From contig JABACO010000003.1 in NCBI GenBank assembly GCA_013339895.1, positions 13,219,460 through 13,283,459 on the forward strand: a stretch of 64,000 bases of DNA, in the 5' to 3' direction. Numbering within the stretch: the stretch's first letter is position 1; every line of letters begins with the position of its first letter. A program made the translations under genes and the position numbers. The notes under the pieces were generated by a model. That model was not told where the DNA came from. It worked only from the letters and a program-made list of their open reading frames with translations, and made no database searches. The stretch is from Ephydatia muelleri (lineage: Eukaryota; Porifera; Demospongiae; Spongillida; Spongillidae). Below are positions 1 to 11,501 of the stretch, piece by piece.

Positions 1-1681
1 GGTAACAATGCAAGTGCGTAGTGCATGTTCACGTGCTATGTGAGCTAAGTTATAGCATCCTTGCAGTGTAGCCGAGTGGGCGTGACAGGAATGAAGTTAA
101 ACAAGCAAATGTGGGAAAGCTTTATAATACACTACTAGGTACCGAACGGTGATGCGAGTGACTAGGAAAAAAAAAAATCCTTACGCGCGTCCGCGACGTG
201 GGAGGCGGCGACAACCATCAGGCCGCTATCTAGCTGACAACCATTCACTTGGATCCGTTAATTCGGTACGATCGTCATATAACTCATCTTCTTTGACCTC
301 AGAAAAACAAACAGACACTGAGTTGCGAACGGCTATATAGCTTAGTTTAAGGCGGAGATTGGGCGGAACAAGGAAGTGATTAATATTCATGTGGAATGGG
401 AGAATGGAACTAGGGTTGCCTGGGCAAATCGAGCAGGAAATGTGCATTAACTTTGCACGCTTGTATCTCCGCAACGGATAGAGTGAAAATAAACAAACAG
501 AACAAATCAATAGCTATAGGACCCCTCTACCTACAAACCGAATTTGAAGCGATTTGATTACTCCTGCCGAAAGTTATGACGGGTTCATACCCTGTGGGGT
601 ATCGGACGTTGCAATACGGGCACGGAGCAAGTGCAAGACCCCAAAAAGTATTTTACCATAGAGAAATGGTGTAGTATGAAGTATGGCGTGTACCGTTCGG
701 AAGTTATAGCGATTCAAACGTGAATGATTTTTATAACTTTTATAAATATATAGCGAAGGCTCATGCATTTTCTCGGAAACTGACCCAAATGGTTAACAAA
801 TAAATCGTACTATAATAGTGTCTTTCTAAGAGCTTTTGACTTTTGAGTTGTCTTCTTCTGGGTCACCTTGTAGTGCTCAACCCATGCACTAGCCATTGAA
901 AAGCCTCGAATAACAATCCAGAGGTCAATGATCATATCCGGGATTGTGGTGGCTATATCATCTGCTTTGCTTCAATATTTGCATTTTAATAGGATTTTTG
1001 GCAATAATTATTTTTTCTGTACCTTTATCATCTTTTCACGGCTACCTATGCCTTTCATTATTGTGTTAGTACATTATATACTCTTTTCTAGGTGGCGCAG
1101 TGATTGTTTGAGCGTCACCGGTTGAACGGAAGGGTAGTTATACCATTTTGAGGGTCCTCATTTGCTGTACCTTTTGCGTTGTTTCTGGAGGACCTAAACA
1201 CTTGAAAGGTGGGTAATAAGAAAGAGCGAAGGTGGTAGTGTGGCTTAGGCGTATTTTAACCGCTAACAAGCTTTATTTACGCTGTACACGCTCTTCCAAA
1301 GGTGCGCTATGGGAAGAAAATTTCGCCTTGGTCGCCGTCGTAAATGCGCGGAATGCAGGGTGGTGCTCTAAAGTCTGATGGTGTCTCTTCCGCGGCAAGC
1401 GCTGGTGATTCATGTGTCTTCAGGGCTTTCAGTAGTCTTCCCGATCAAAGATAATGCCCCGACTGCCTGTCCCAGCACTTCCAGGACTAGTGATTGCAAC
1501 TCATCAGAATTGTTGATTGCCATAGTTTTCTTTCCCCTTTCTGCTTTCACATGTAGCACGTTGTTAACATCTGAGCGTCTTGGTACTCGTCTGTTGAAGA
1601 TAGCTCTCCCTTCACCATGAGTTATAGCTTCCATCAACCCACTTCTTCATTCAAATAAACACTCAATGCAAGCCGTCACCA
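1..1681. other. Intergenic, no gene recognised
   Basis: I see no recognisable gene here. A 63-codon ORF at 149-340 (+) begins with an Arg/Lys-rich stretch (KKKNPYARPRRGRRRQ), and a shorter ATG ORF near 1309 (+) starts in a similar basic way (MGRKFRLGRRRK). They may be 5' exons of decayed transposon genes, but nothing ties them to a family. A MITE fragment lies at about 655-788 and is listed separately. Confidence 0.5.
655..788. repeat. Fragment of MITE family A
   Basis: This stretch matches the 3' half of the hairpin MITE found at 38131, 58690 and 63814. Shared blocks include GAAATGGTGTAGTATGAAGT, CGTTCGGAAGTTATAGCGATTC and a terminal CGGAAACTG.CCCA. The 5' half is not recognisable, so the copy is old and truncated. 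Confidence 0.6.
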
Positions 1682-2345
1682 ATGTTTAATCAATATGTAC
1701 GCCACCACATCTTCAAAGGTATTATTAAAGCCACATTTATGCCACTGAATAAGTCCAATGCAATGTCCAGTTCAGATGACCTTACATATGCTGAAACAAA
1801 TGCGATTCGCTATGCAGCTGGATATGTACCCAGAGCTCTTAAAAAAAGAATTTCTAGGTCCAAAAATGCAAACAAGGTGGATCTAATGCTGTGTCTGGAT
1901 GACCTACTGGAGGATCAATAAAGTGAAGAGCAAAATGAATCTAATTGACTGGCTGAAAGCTATATCAATCATGGAGGACTCCTTTGTCTTAATAACATGA
2001 CATTTGAGCTCTTTCTTACCATGGAGAGAGAATTTTGTTTTCGTCTAAGCAGCAACCCTGAGTTTGGTGGCAGTGACATAAAAATACACCTGAAACACAG
2101 TGAAGATGTTCTCTTCTTATGGGCAATAATTGGTGCTGGCTGGGAAGAAGAGTACTGCTCTTCCTGGGCATGGTTGTTGACATGTGGGTTTGCATCCGAG
2201 GTTTCTCACAAGCCACAGCATGGATAGAAAGATACAAATCAGAAGAACCTGCAGAAGGCCAAGGCACTGAGAAAAAAACGGAATACTTACGTCTTAACTT
2301 GTATGGATTCTATACCCTTGTGTCCACTAGCTTGGATGTACCATA
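1682..2345 (+). pseudogene. Decayed relative of the P-like element's second gene
   Basis: The plus-strand frames read a degenerate version of the protein encoded at 5911-6888 (-). At about 1785-1870 it has ETNAIRYAAGYVPRALKK against ENAIRYACGYVCMKVLK in the intact copy. At about 1965 NHGGLL matches NRGGLF. Near 2190-2230 RGFSQATAWIERYK matches RGHAITSAWLEEYR. The matches are spread over three frames with stops between them, so this is a pseudogene. It ends within 10 bases of the left end of the P-like transposon at 2352. It may be the tail of an older related element into which, or beside which, the present one inserted. Confidence 0.65.
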
Positions 2346-2351
2346 GATTAA

Positions 2352-2373
2352 AGAATACCTGGATACGAAACGC
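2352..2373 (+). repeat. Left terminal inverted repeat of P-like element
   Basis: AGAATACCTGGATACGAAAC followed by GC; the reverse complement occurs at 6949-6970 with one mismatch. Confidence 0.7.
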
Positions 2374-3228
2374 GTCACGTGATCCATTGAATTGTCAATT
2401 GTAGGCGGCGAACTCTTTGAAGCTAAGTGTGTTTCGATTAACCCTTTTGTACCGTACGCTTTTTTCCCAACTTTCACTGCTGTTCAACACAAACTTCGAT
2501 ATTTTCGGCAATATTCGTACTCCCACTGGACTTACTTTCCAGGTTAGTAAGTTTTGTTCACGCAATTCACTAAGCACACTCTATGTAGGTACCGTATGTA
2601 TCATTTCTGCCTCTTCGGAACATACATCTCAACTTAGAGAAGCTTCCAACCATTCATTTCTATAAGCAAATAAGTGTATTATTCCCTCTGTGGAACGAAC
2701 GTATATACGTTGTAAGGGGCCTCAACATGTGGGTACAACTGCTTTGTGAACAGGTTGTGGACCCATCTTGTTTCGGAACATAGTGTGTGAACTAGACTCA
2801 CGCAACAAAGTCCAATTTTGCTTATAACTGTTAAAAAAGAGTTGTTGTGTGGAACGCATACTGTCAAAGGTGTACCAACGTTACACGTTATGTACAAATG
2901 TCTTATAGTTTTGTGGGTTATTTTAATTTAACCGTCCGCGGACCGATATGTGTTTCGGTACATCTCGTGCACGGTAAGTGCAAGCTAGAAAGCATTTAGA
3001 CACATCTAAGCAGTTACTATGATCAATTGTAGGGAACGCACATACAGTGATTAAAGTTGTATCTAATGTTTTTATACTTTTATACTTTCTTCACTTGTTT
3101 TGCGTTATGTGAGAACCACTGATAGCTGATATTTCAAAAAGTGAAATGCAGTATCTTGTATTTATGTACATTAGCATGGCGTGCATGCACAGTATCAAAA
3201 TAAGGTGGCAGACACTCCTTTAATTCAG

Positions 3229-5866
3229 ATGCCACGTAATACAAGTTTATGCAGCAAGAAAACGAGTGCCAAGAAAGCCAAATTGCAGCTGAGTGTAAGG
3301 TGTTTACTGCTCACTTTCAGACCTCTATGTAACTGAAATGCTCTGTAATTTATAGTCTTGCAGCACAGAGACAATAACTCTAGAAGATTTGGCTGCATCA
3401 GTACCACCACTTGCAGGAGGTTGGAGCAACGAAACTACACAAACTGATGTGCAGATAGTTCTGTGCAAGCTGAACTGCCCAGTACCACCATCTACAGTTG
3501 CACCATTCATTTCACATTCCATAATTGTGAATGCAGACCTAACATGGAAAGTGCATATACAAAGCAGACTAGTTCAGAAGTCACATACAAATGTACTATC
3601 AAATATCCCTGATTTTCTGGACTGCAAAAGTATGGTTGAACTTTTCAATGTAGTAAGTACATCCACAATTTGTCCTGGAAATCCAGATTTGCACTTCTTA
3701 GAATTGGCTAAGTCACGTGGTGGAAGCTTCATGTCCTGTAGTGGTGAAGTAAAAGCTATAGTAGAGGGTAGTATTCCTACCATTTCACCAACTGGTTTTG
3801 TATTGTCATCAACCATACGTAATGTAAACTGTTCTATGCTGATTTGTGGGGGGAAATGCACATATTGCACTGCATATCGTTCACAGCTGCGTGCCCTTTG
3901 TAGTCGATTTATGCATAAAAGTAGTGAAATCGACAAAAGAACAAATGATCGGTATCTGAGTTTATCTGAAGCAACCAATAAAATCAAAACACTCAGAAAG
4001 AAATGTATTACTTTGGATGACAAAGTTAAGGGCTTGCAAAAAAAAGTTGAGAAACTTACAGACACATTTACAATTGATGTTGACTGCTCACTACATACTA
4101 GCATTATGAATGAAAATGATCGCAACGTAAAGGACGAGTTTCCTGAAGGAACATTTAGAAGGCTCTTTTGGGAACAGCAATTGAAAGCAGCAAGGTGTAC
4201 AGATGCTAGACAGATGCGTTGGCACCCTACTATGATTAAGTGGTGTTTGAACCTTAAATTATTGTCTTCATCAGCGTACAACTCCTTGAGAACTTCTGGG
4301 TTTATCAAACTTCCATCAGAACGTACACTTCTGGACTACACACACTTTTTTACATCAAAAACTGGATTTCAAACTGAAGTTGAGACTATGTTGATACATG
4401 AAGCTAAACTGAGTACACTTACGGAGTTAGAAAAGCACATAGTTATATTATTTGATGAAATGAAAATAAAAGAGGGTCTGGTGTACAAGCAAAACACTGA
4501 ATATATCATCAGATTTGTTGAACTTGGTGGCATCAATGACATATTGTCTAAGCTAGAAGAAGTAGATGAAAGTGGCAGTACACAACATCCTCCAATTGCT
4601 AAACACATTTTGTGTATAATGGTTCGAGGCATATTCATTGACTTGCGTTTTCCTTTTGCTCATTTCCCCACTAAGGAATTAACAGGTGAATGCCTCTATA
4701 ACATTATGTATGAAGCAATTGAACGCCTTGAAACTATAGGGTTCAAAGTTATAGCACTGACTGGTGATGGAGCCTCTCCTAACAGAAAATTTTTTAAGCT
4801 ACATTCTGTTAAAAGCAAAGAACTTACCTTCAAGTATCGCAATCCATATGCAAAAGAAGAACGTTATATATATTTCATCTCAGATGTACCACATTTAATG
4901 AAAACAACCAGGAATTGCTGGTCCCATTCATTTTGGAATGGCAACAAAAGGACTTTATGGGTAAGATCATGCATGCACGTAAGAATATATACCTAGAGGT
5001 AATGCAATTTGCATTTCATTTACTAGATAAATGGGAAATGGATCAGTTGGCTTCACATAAAACATCTTTATGAACAGAAGTTACAACAACTGGTACACTC
5101 TAATGGATTGTACCTGCTGAAAAAATTATCCAAAGACCATTTTTATTTGACTTCATTCTCAAGAATGAGAGTGGATCTTGCAGTGGAAGTAAGTATCAGT
5201 TTTTATGAATTGCCGTCATATATTTTTGTGCTGTGTATATGTTAGGTTTTGAGTTCGTCCGTGGCAAACATGTTAAAGTTTAATGGAGATTCTGACACAA
5301 CAGAAACAGAGAGATTTGCAAGGATGTTTGACCAATTTTTTGATTGCCTGAATGTAAGAAGCCCTAATGAGCATGTCACAAAACGTAAACCCTATCTGAA
5401 GCCATACACATCAAGCACCGATGAAAGGTTGTGTGTAAGTTTGGTACACATTCATTAGGTAATGTGTGTGAATACTGTATTCTTCTTTAGTGGTTAAAGA
5501 GAGACTTCTTAGGATATTTAGATGAATGGGAAAGAAGTGTAAATAGTAGAGATGATATATGTAATGCTGACAAAGCAAAGCTTATGCTTAGTAAAGAAAC
5601 TGTACAAGGTCTTCGCATAACAGGTTAGTCCATGCATATATATGCGGCAATATATTATTATTTTTTCTATTTTAGTTTCATCATTTGTTGAACTTATAAA
5701 CTATTTTGTTGAACTGCCTGATTTCAAAGGAAAATATGTTCTAAGTGAACGACTATCTCAAGATCCCATTGAAGATGTTCTCGAAAAAAGCAAACTGTTA
5801 AATGAGTATCAACAATCCATATCACGCTATTTGTGTCATTACAATTATGTATTAATATCTAAATAA
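3229..5866 (+). CDS. P-element superfamily transposase, six exons
   Basis: The likely product is the DNA-cutting transposase of the P/THAP9 group. Placed exons are about 3229-3294 (ATG, Lys-rich start, tentative), about 3364-4960, 5027-5188, 5246-5434, 5491-5623 and 5676-5866. All have GT/AG junctions in compatible phase except the first junction, which is ambiguous. The large second exon contains a Cys-containing block (CGGKCTYC), then a coiled-coil stretch. It continues with the RNase H-like block holding FDEMKIKEG, then ALTGDGASPNRKFF and DVPHLMKTTRNCW, typical of the P-element catalytic and GTP-binding regions. The last exon has LSERLSQDPIED, matching the family's conserved SQD(P/H)(L/I)E. 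No N-terminal THAP zinc domain was found. The coding parts read open throughout, so the gene may be functional. Confidence 0.75.
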
Positions 5867-5910
5867 ATGCATATATCAAACATGTCACGAAACTGTAAAC
5901 TGATGAGTTG

Positions 5911-6888
5911 TTAACTGTTCAACACCAAACTGCTCCTTAAGGATCTCTTAGTAGTGGTTTGAACCCTCCTGTACTCTTCCAACCATGCTGATGTAATCGC
6001 ATGACCCCGCAAAGTTATCCACCTTTCCAACAACATTTGCAATAGTTCTTGACTATCCTCTTCACTTTCAATGTCAACTGCTACCATTGACCAGTAGCAT
6101 TTTACAACTTTGTCAGCAAAAATTCTATCAACAAGCTGTTTGATGTCAGCTGATTGCAATGATTTTCCTAGGTATGCTGGCAAAAAGAGTTTAGTTTGAA
6201 CTTCTACAGCTTTAAACAACAAAAATGGGTACTCCCCTACTATGAACAATCCTCCTCTGTTGACTATGCCCGTCCAGTGCAAGGTGTACTTATAATAAGA
6301 AGACTCGTCACCATCGCAAGCCATATTAGACAAGCACTCAGCAAATTGTATGGCGTTAGCTTTTTTGCTGGATCTAAGGGTTTTTAGTACCTTCATACAA
6401 ACATAGCCACACGCATATCTTATAGCGTTCTCTTCTTCGTTCGACAATGTGAGTGCTGCATCACACAAACTAGTACTGTTGGTCGCAGAGGTTTCGCAAA
6501 GCAGCTTGTTAGTTAGTAGCTGATTGAACAAACGCCTGTTCACTGCTTGTAAGTGCAATGGATGATCGAACTGCTGACCAATGACACTGATTCGACTGAA
6601 AAGGCGTTTCCAAGTACGTGGCAACTCCATCAAACGTGCCTGATTGAAACACCGGTAAGCTCTTTCTCTAGCTGACTGTGCCTTTATCCTTGGGTGATGT
6701 AGACAGTCTCGAATAGAGGAACATAACTCACAACAAAATGTATTGAAAACAACGGTATCGGAAATCGTAAGCAACTCGCTAAGAGGATGTGTTTCTGCCT
6801 GCGTACCAGGTATCTTAGTGTCCGTAATCGTCTCCTGTATCGCTCGTATCACAATAAGCAAGTCAGTGTCGGCCGCTGGTATAGCCAT
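5911..6888 (-). CDS. Second (accessory) gene of the P-like transposon
   Basis: This is a 325-codon single-exon ORF from ATG 6888 to a stop at 5911, convergent with the transposase. The middle contains EEENAIRYACGYVCMKVLK, followed about 50 residues later by LHWTGIVNRGGLF. I recall a similar GYV...NRGGL arrangement from the C-terminal part of P/THAP-type transposase proteins, but cannot verify it here. Its placement inside the TIRs and the decayed relative at 1682-2345 argue that it belongs to the element. There is no signal peptide or membrane segment. The exact role, whether regulator, DNA-binding partner or split transposase domain, is unknown. Confidence 0.6.
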   Translation of the reverse strand: MAIPAADTDLLIVIRAIQETITDTKIPGTQAETHPLSELLTISDTVVFNTFCCELCSSIRDCLHHPRIKAQSARERAYRCFNQARLMELPRTWKRLFSRISVIGQQFDHPLHLQAVNRRLFNQLLTNKLLCETSATNSTSLCDAALTLSNEEENAIRYACGYVCMKVLKTLRSSKKANAIQFAECLSNMACDGDESSYYKYTLHWTGIVNRGGLFIVGEYPFLLFKAVEVQTKLFLPAYLGKSLQSADIKQLVDRIFADKVVKCYWSMVAVDIESEEDSQELLQMLLERWITLRGHAITSAWLEEYRRVQTTTKRSLRSSLVLNS

Positions 6889-6948
6889 GTAAATTTATTA
6901 GACCAAAAGAGTCACGTGCCGAAACGCGGATCATTTCTAATTATCTCT

Positions 6949-6970
6949 GCGTTTCGTATCCAGATATTCT
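6949..6970 (-). repeat. Right terminal inverted repeat of P-like element
   Basis: GCGTTTCGTATCCAGATATT followed by CT; inverted partner at 2352-2373. Confidence 0.7.
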
Positions 6971-7578
6971 ATGCCTACACCTATATAATTGATTGACTCA
7001 CGTGATACAACAGCGTACTTCTGGGGCCCAGACCAAGCTTATTGCAACACACGTGATGCAACTAGCCCACATAATTAATTATGCAACAAAGCAGCATGCT
7101 TTTGTACGACACTTTTGGCTACATGGGTGAGTGGTTTCAGGCTAATAACAACACCTTCCACACTTATAAACGCCAAAGCAACCTCTCCCTGATATAATTG
7201 TTTTCCATTCGTGCGTAAGCAATAATACGCTAGCTCAAGTTCGATTGGTTTTCTGATTAATGCACAGGTCTTTCAGAGAGCTAGTTAACAACAGACGAGG
7301 CTATTTTTAATGGTCTGTGTGTAACAATAGATGTGTTTGCCCCTGCGATGCTATTTTTGTGTGCCTCTGCATTACTATAGTTGTGTGTCCCTCTGCATTG
7401 CTAGTTGTGTGTGCCTCTGCATTGCTAGTTGTGTGTGTCTCTGCATTGCTAGTTGTGTGTGTCTCTGCATTGCTAGCTGTGTCATAGCAAAGATAAGTCA
7501 TTTCATTCGCTATAGTGTTGTATGACTTTGCTAGCCTGTTTGCCTCTGCATTGCTAGTTGTCTGTACCTCTGCATTAA

Positions 7579-7580
<2 letters not shown>

Positions 7581-7623
<43 letters not shown>
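7581..7623. repeat. (GT)n microsatellite
   Basis: About 20 GT units inside the foldback element; a second run lies at about 7727-7757. Confidence 0.9.
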
Positions 7624-7625
<2 letters not shown>

Positions 7626-7945
7626 TGCATTGCTACTTGTGTTCAGTCATTGCAAAGATGTGTGTCCTTCCCTTCAGAAGTGGTGTGTGCCTGTGCATAT
7701 TCAGTTATGTGCCTCAACATTGCTAGTTGTGTGTGTGTGTGTGTGTGTGTGTGTGTCTATTGGGACTGTGTGTGTGTTTGTGCTTGTGTGTGTGTGCATT
7801 GCTACTTGTGTTCAGTGCATTGCAAAGATGTGTGTCCTTCCCTTCAGAAGTGGTGTGTGCCTTTGCATTTCCTGTTATGTGTACCTCAACATTGCAAGTT
7901 GTGTTTGCATCTACATTGTTAGTTGTTTGTAGTGTGTATGTAGTT

Positions 7946-7969
7946 GGGGGGGGGGGGGGGGGGGGGGGG
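7946..7969. repeat. Poly-G tract (24 G)
   Basis: An uninterrupted G run in the interior of the foldback element. Its length is likely to be unreliable in the assembly. Confidence 0.9.
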
Positions 7970-8729
7970 ACAAGTAGCAATTGTCATTCAGAAGGTCAGA
8001 CCAATGTTGTGTTAGCCTGTTTGTGGGGCATGCAGGGGGTCATTCAAGCCTGTATGGAACATTCTTAGCCTTTGCGTAGGTTAAACCCTCCAACTAATTG
8101 GCTGATTTGGGGTATAACAACAACCAATGCAGTGACACCAGTCAGAGCCAGACACACAACTACACTGTAGAAATGCATAACTTTCAATGCAGAGAAATTG
8201 CAATGCTGCATGAGGCACACACCACTACCGAAGGGAAGGACACACACCTTGCAATGCACTGAAGCACAACTAGCAATGCAGAGGCACACAAAAATAGCAA
8301 CGCAGGGCACACACATCTACTGTTACACACAGGCCACTAACAATAGCCTCGCCTGTTGTTAACAAGCTCTCTGAAAGATCTGTGCATGAATCAGAAAACC
8401 GATCGCGCTTGAACTATAGCGTATGCACGAAATGGAAAATGCATTTCTAACAGGGAGAGGGCATGCATGCATGCTTAGCAGTAGCCGTATTGGTGCCGAT
8501 GATAGTTGTGTATACGCGCGCCACATCTGTAGTTGTACGTCAGTTACTTAAACAAACTACGAACGTGTACAGCTTAACAGCAGGTTAATGAAATTACGAC
8601 AAGTACTAGTACATGTACGTATGGGCGACGTTTACAAATGATCCGCATCGTATGGGTACATGCATTTGAACTCAACTGGTTGCAGCAAACCTTGTTGCGT
8701 AGCGCTAGGACAGGGGTGGCGGAAGCAAT

Positions 8730-9080
8730 TCAGCATTGGTCCGGCTTGGGCGTAGCCATAACATTTTTTCTATATCGATAGCTGCCATACTTCGTAGTGT
8801 AATATTGTGCAACATGCATTCTATGTTCACTTCCACAAACAAACTCATTCGCTATTGAAGATAAATCAACATCATCCAACTGCTCTTTGTATAGATGTTT
8901 AGTATCATAAGATAATTCAGTGTTGGTTGCAGCATTGTACTCCGCAAATAACTTTTAATCCGTCTCATTGTTGAAAATGACCTCTCACTCACAGCATTGG
9001 TGGCTGGAATTAAAAGAATAAGGACATGCGCTTGGGTAAGATCAATGTAACTGGCGGGTGGAACTTCTCGGGAATGCCCT
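8730..9080 (-). pseudogene. hAT transposase C-terminal dimerisation domain, fragment
   Basis: The minus strand reads LIPATNAVSERSFSTMRRIK, then SYLRSTM...LNYLMI. After a one-base frame change it continues KEQLDDVDLSSIANEFV and stops at 8730. This is the conserved hAT dimerisation domain (PaTnavsERsFS...LRstM...LN.LM). The N-terminal catalytic part is not present in the element. The frame change and truncation mark it as inactive. Confidence 0.8.
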
Positions 9081-9268
9081 TGCTAGCCATTTGTTAATCT
9101 CACGCACGTGTAGAAAGTATTAAAGTTATTAACGTGAGATAAATACAGCGAGCGACCCTTATGTGGTTATACATTGTACATAATCAGCAACCTCCTTAGG
9201 ATTTAAGAAACTAATATAATATATTTTAAGCTCAGTATTAATATTGGTCCGGCCAAAGCCGCGGACCT

Positions 9269-9270
<2 letters not shown>

Positions 9271-9300
<30 letters not shown>
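9271..9300. repeat. Poly-C tract (30 C)
   Basis: A 30-base C homopolymer just inside the right terminus of the hAT remnant. Confidence 0.9.
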
Positions 9301-9303
<3 letters not shown>

Positions 9304-9316
9304 TGCGCCACCCCTG

Positions 9317-11501
9317 TAGGAGGGATGCTGAGACCGAGTTCAGTATAAAACTGGTACACAGAGGGAGGGGAACCTTACGTGTCCCGCGCGTGAGTCAATT
9401 TTGAAGGCACGAGACGGAGACAACTCACTGATTCAATATGGAATACTTCCGATTTTTTAATTGGAGGACCTAGTTTTTGTGCACATTATAGTTGTTCGAT
9501 GTACTAGCTATGTGTTTCTCTCGTGGGCAAGTAGTAAATCGTAATGGTGTTGACATAAATGGTCGTGGAATATTGTACTGAGAAATGCACTCAATGACAA
9601 TGTTATGACAAACCTAAAGGGAAGCGTAACCTTAAATAGGAAAAATACGGTGACCTTACAAAAAAATCATGCCAAATGTAGTGTACTAACAATCCCACGT
9701 GGGCTAAACTGAGAAAAATCTGGTGTGCTTGGTATTGTAATGGCACCCCATACCATACATGTCTATGGGAAGATATATGGAAATGTGATTCGCAAACCGC
9801 GCGAATCAATTGCCTTAATTGTCCAATCGCTGATTTCTGGATATGAGGAATTTTAAGAAATAGTAATTGCTATTATATCCAACATACCTGCTCACTAATT
9901 GGGCTTGATTCTATATGAAACCCAAGGTTGTTTGGCCTTTTATCTGCTTTAAATTAGCTTGGTGCATTGCCTTCTCCATGTGTCTTTCAATATCACGCTT
10001 CCCTTGATGATCGCATGCAACCTGGCGCATACAGACAGTACATTGAAACTTGTATGGGTTATCCTACACTTCTTGTACAAAAGGGTAAAGCTTTGTCCAT
10101 TCTTGGTGGAATTTTGTGCGGTACTTTGCTGCACCGACGGTTTTTGCTGATGCTGCATAATGCCTTCCGTTACTTCGATGCAGACGGTCATGAGTTGACC
10201 TCATGATCATCAGCATCCGAAGGCAAATCAATACTGGAAGCTATTTCTGACCTTTCGACTGCCATAGCAACTGCCACGTCACGATCACAAACACTAAACT
10301 TGCATGCCAATCATAACTAGTCAGGACAGGTACCGTACCCACGTAAACTTCTCCAGTGTCACGTGTGCAAGTTTACCAATGAATTTAATATAATATTTGT
10401 TCCCGTTTGTACATGTAGGTCGTACAAAAACGTTAATTGGGGTGTGAGTGTGAGGTTTAAGCCTGAGGTGTGAGGAGGCGGGAGACTTGGTACGTATGTG
10501 ATATGGCATTCAAAAGATGTGTGAAGAACTCTTGTTCGCTGCCAAGCCTCCATGCATAAATATAGTGCCTCCATTTTAAACATAAAGCAGCCGCATGGCT
10601 GGTTGAGAATCCAAGCTCCTGCATGCAAACTGCATTTGTATAGAGATTTCTTTTTAAAGTACCTTGAAATTAAAGGAAGTCTCTATTTAGAATATACTTG
10701 GTTAAACTATAAATTACAGTTCTTAAAGAGTGGCAAAACCATGATAACGGGCAGTGTTTAAACGTTAAGTAAAGTTTATCATGAGTTGGCTTCATGAAGA
10801 GCATGTGCCAAATTTAAGCACATAGGCCCACCTTGGGCATCAACTTAGGTGGTTCGTGAATTTTGAAATGCATATAGATTTTGGACCTTAGGAGCATGTA
10901 TATTTCATTGTTTTCTCAGTACCTCCGATCCAAGAACAGATGTATTCTAGCAAAACTAAGGAGTACATATTTATTCTACGCGCCAGAAATATTGAACAAT
11001 ACGTCAGTAATAAACCAAAGCTGCATGAGCATACATAATCTAAGGACCTACCACTAAGTACAGTATAGTCCACAACAACGATCGAACTAACACAAACCAG
11101 CCTTGTGTACACAATTACGAATCCGCGTAATAATATTTATTATTGGATCACCAATTAAAGTTTCGGTACTCGTACTATGCTGGCACTTACCATAGTTGAA
11201 TATACAAAACGCACCAAACATTTAGTGGCGGAGCCACAAAAGTTTACTGTAGGGTTTATGTATTTCTCAGCAACCATTGAAGCAATTCGGTTGTATACAA
11301 TTGTGGCTGTTGGATTGAGGACTCATTTCAATGGCAATAATAGTTCGTCTAGCCAAAAATGCGATTAAGTACAAGTGGGACTGCACCTAGTGAATAAAAG
11401 AAAGCTTACTATGGTACGCGACTGATGAATATCGTTTTGACAGTATAGATATATACTGTATCATGCGCTAGTGTATTATTGTAAGCGACACGTTCGAGGA
11501 T
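9317..11501. other. Intergenic, no gene recognised
   Basis: Only short ORFs occur. One at 9967-10206 (+), with residues such as YIETCMGYPTLLVQKGKA, could be a degraded fragment but I recognise no family. The last 40 bases before 11502 share GATGAATATCGTTT with the upstream flank of copy B, so the gene duplication extended slightly into upstream DNA. Confidence 0.5.

Larger units (their letters stand above)
2352..6970. mobile_element. P-element-like DNA transposon, apparently complete
   Basis: The element is bounded by imperfect 22-bp terminal inverted repeats at 2352-2373 and 6949-6970. The shared core is CTGGATACGAAACGC, and both ends also carry a nearby TCACGTG. Inside are a spliced P-superfamily transposase on the plus strand (3229-5866) and a single-exon 325-codon gene on the minus strand (5911-6888), whose 3' ends converge 45 bases apart. 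Neither gene shows an obvious break. I could not find the 8-bp target duplication usual for P elements, so the exact ends are uncertain. Confidence 0.7.
7182..8460. mobile_element. Foldback-type element with internal minisatellite
   Basis: The arms at about 7182-7400 and 8270-8460 are imperfect inverted repeats of about 200 bp. Examples are CCTCTCCCTG at 7183 against CAGGGAGAGG at 8451, and GGTTTTCTGATTAATGCACAG against its inverted partner near 8385-8403. The interior is built from a roughly 24-bp unit (TGCCTCTGCATTGCTAGTTG), mostly at 7368-7480. It also has two copies of a roughly 60-bp unit at 7630-7690 and 7805-7865, (GT)n runs and a G24 tract. There is no coding capacity. Long inverted arms plus subterminal tandem repeats are typical of foldback or Galileo-like non-autonomous transposons. 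Confidence 0.65.
8711..9316. mobile_element. hAT transposon remnant
   Basis: The element begins CAGGGGTGGCG at 8711 and ends CGCCACCCCTG at 9316, the CAGGG-type inverted termini of hAT elements. TAGGA precedes the left end and follows the right end, possibly part of a degraded target duplication. The minus strand encodes the hAT C-terminal dimerisation domain next to the left end (separate entry). A 30-C tract sits ten bases inside the right end. Most of a transposase is missing, so this is an internally deleted copy. Confidence 0.75.

Noticed and set aside
3574-4308. 244-codon minus-strand ORF
   Set aside because: Antisense shadow of the P-like transposase, whose plus-strand motifs are clear.
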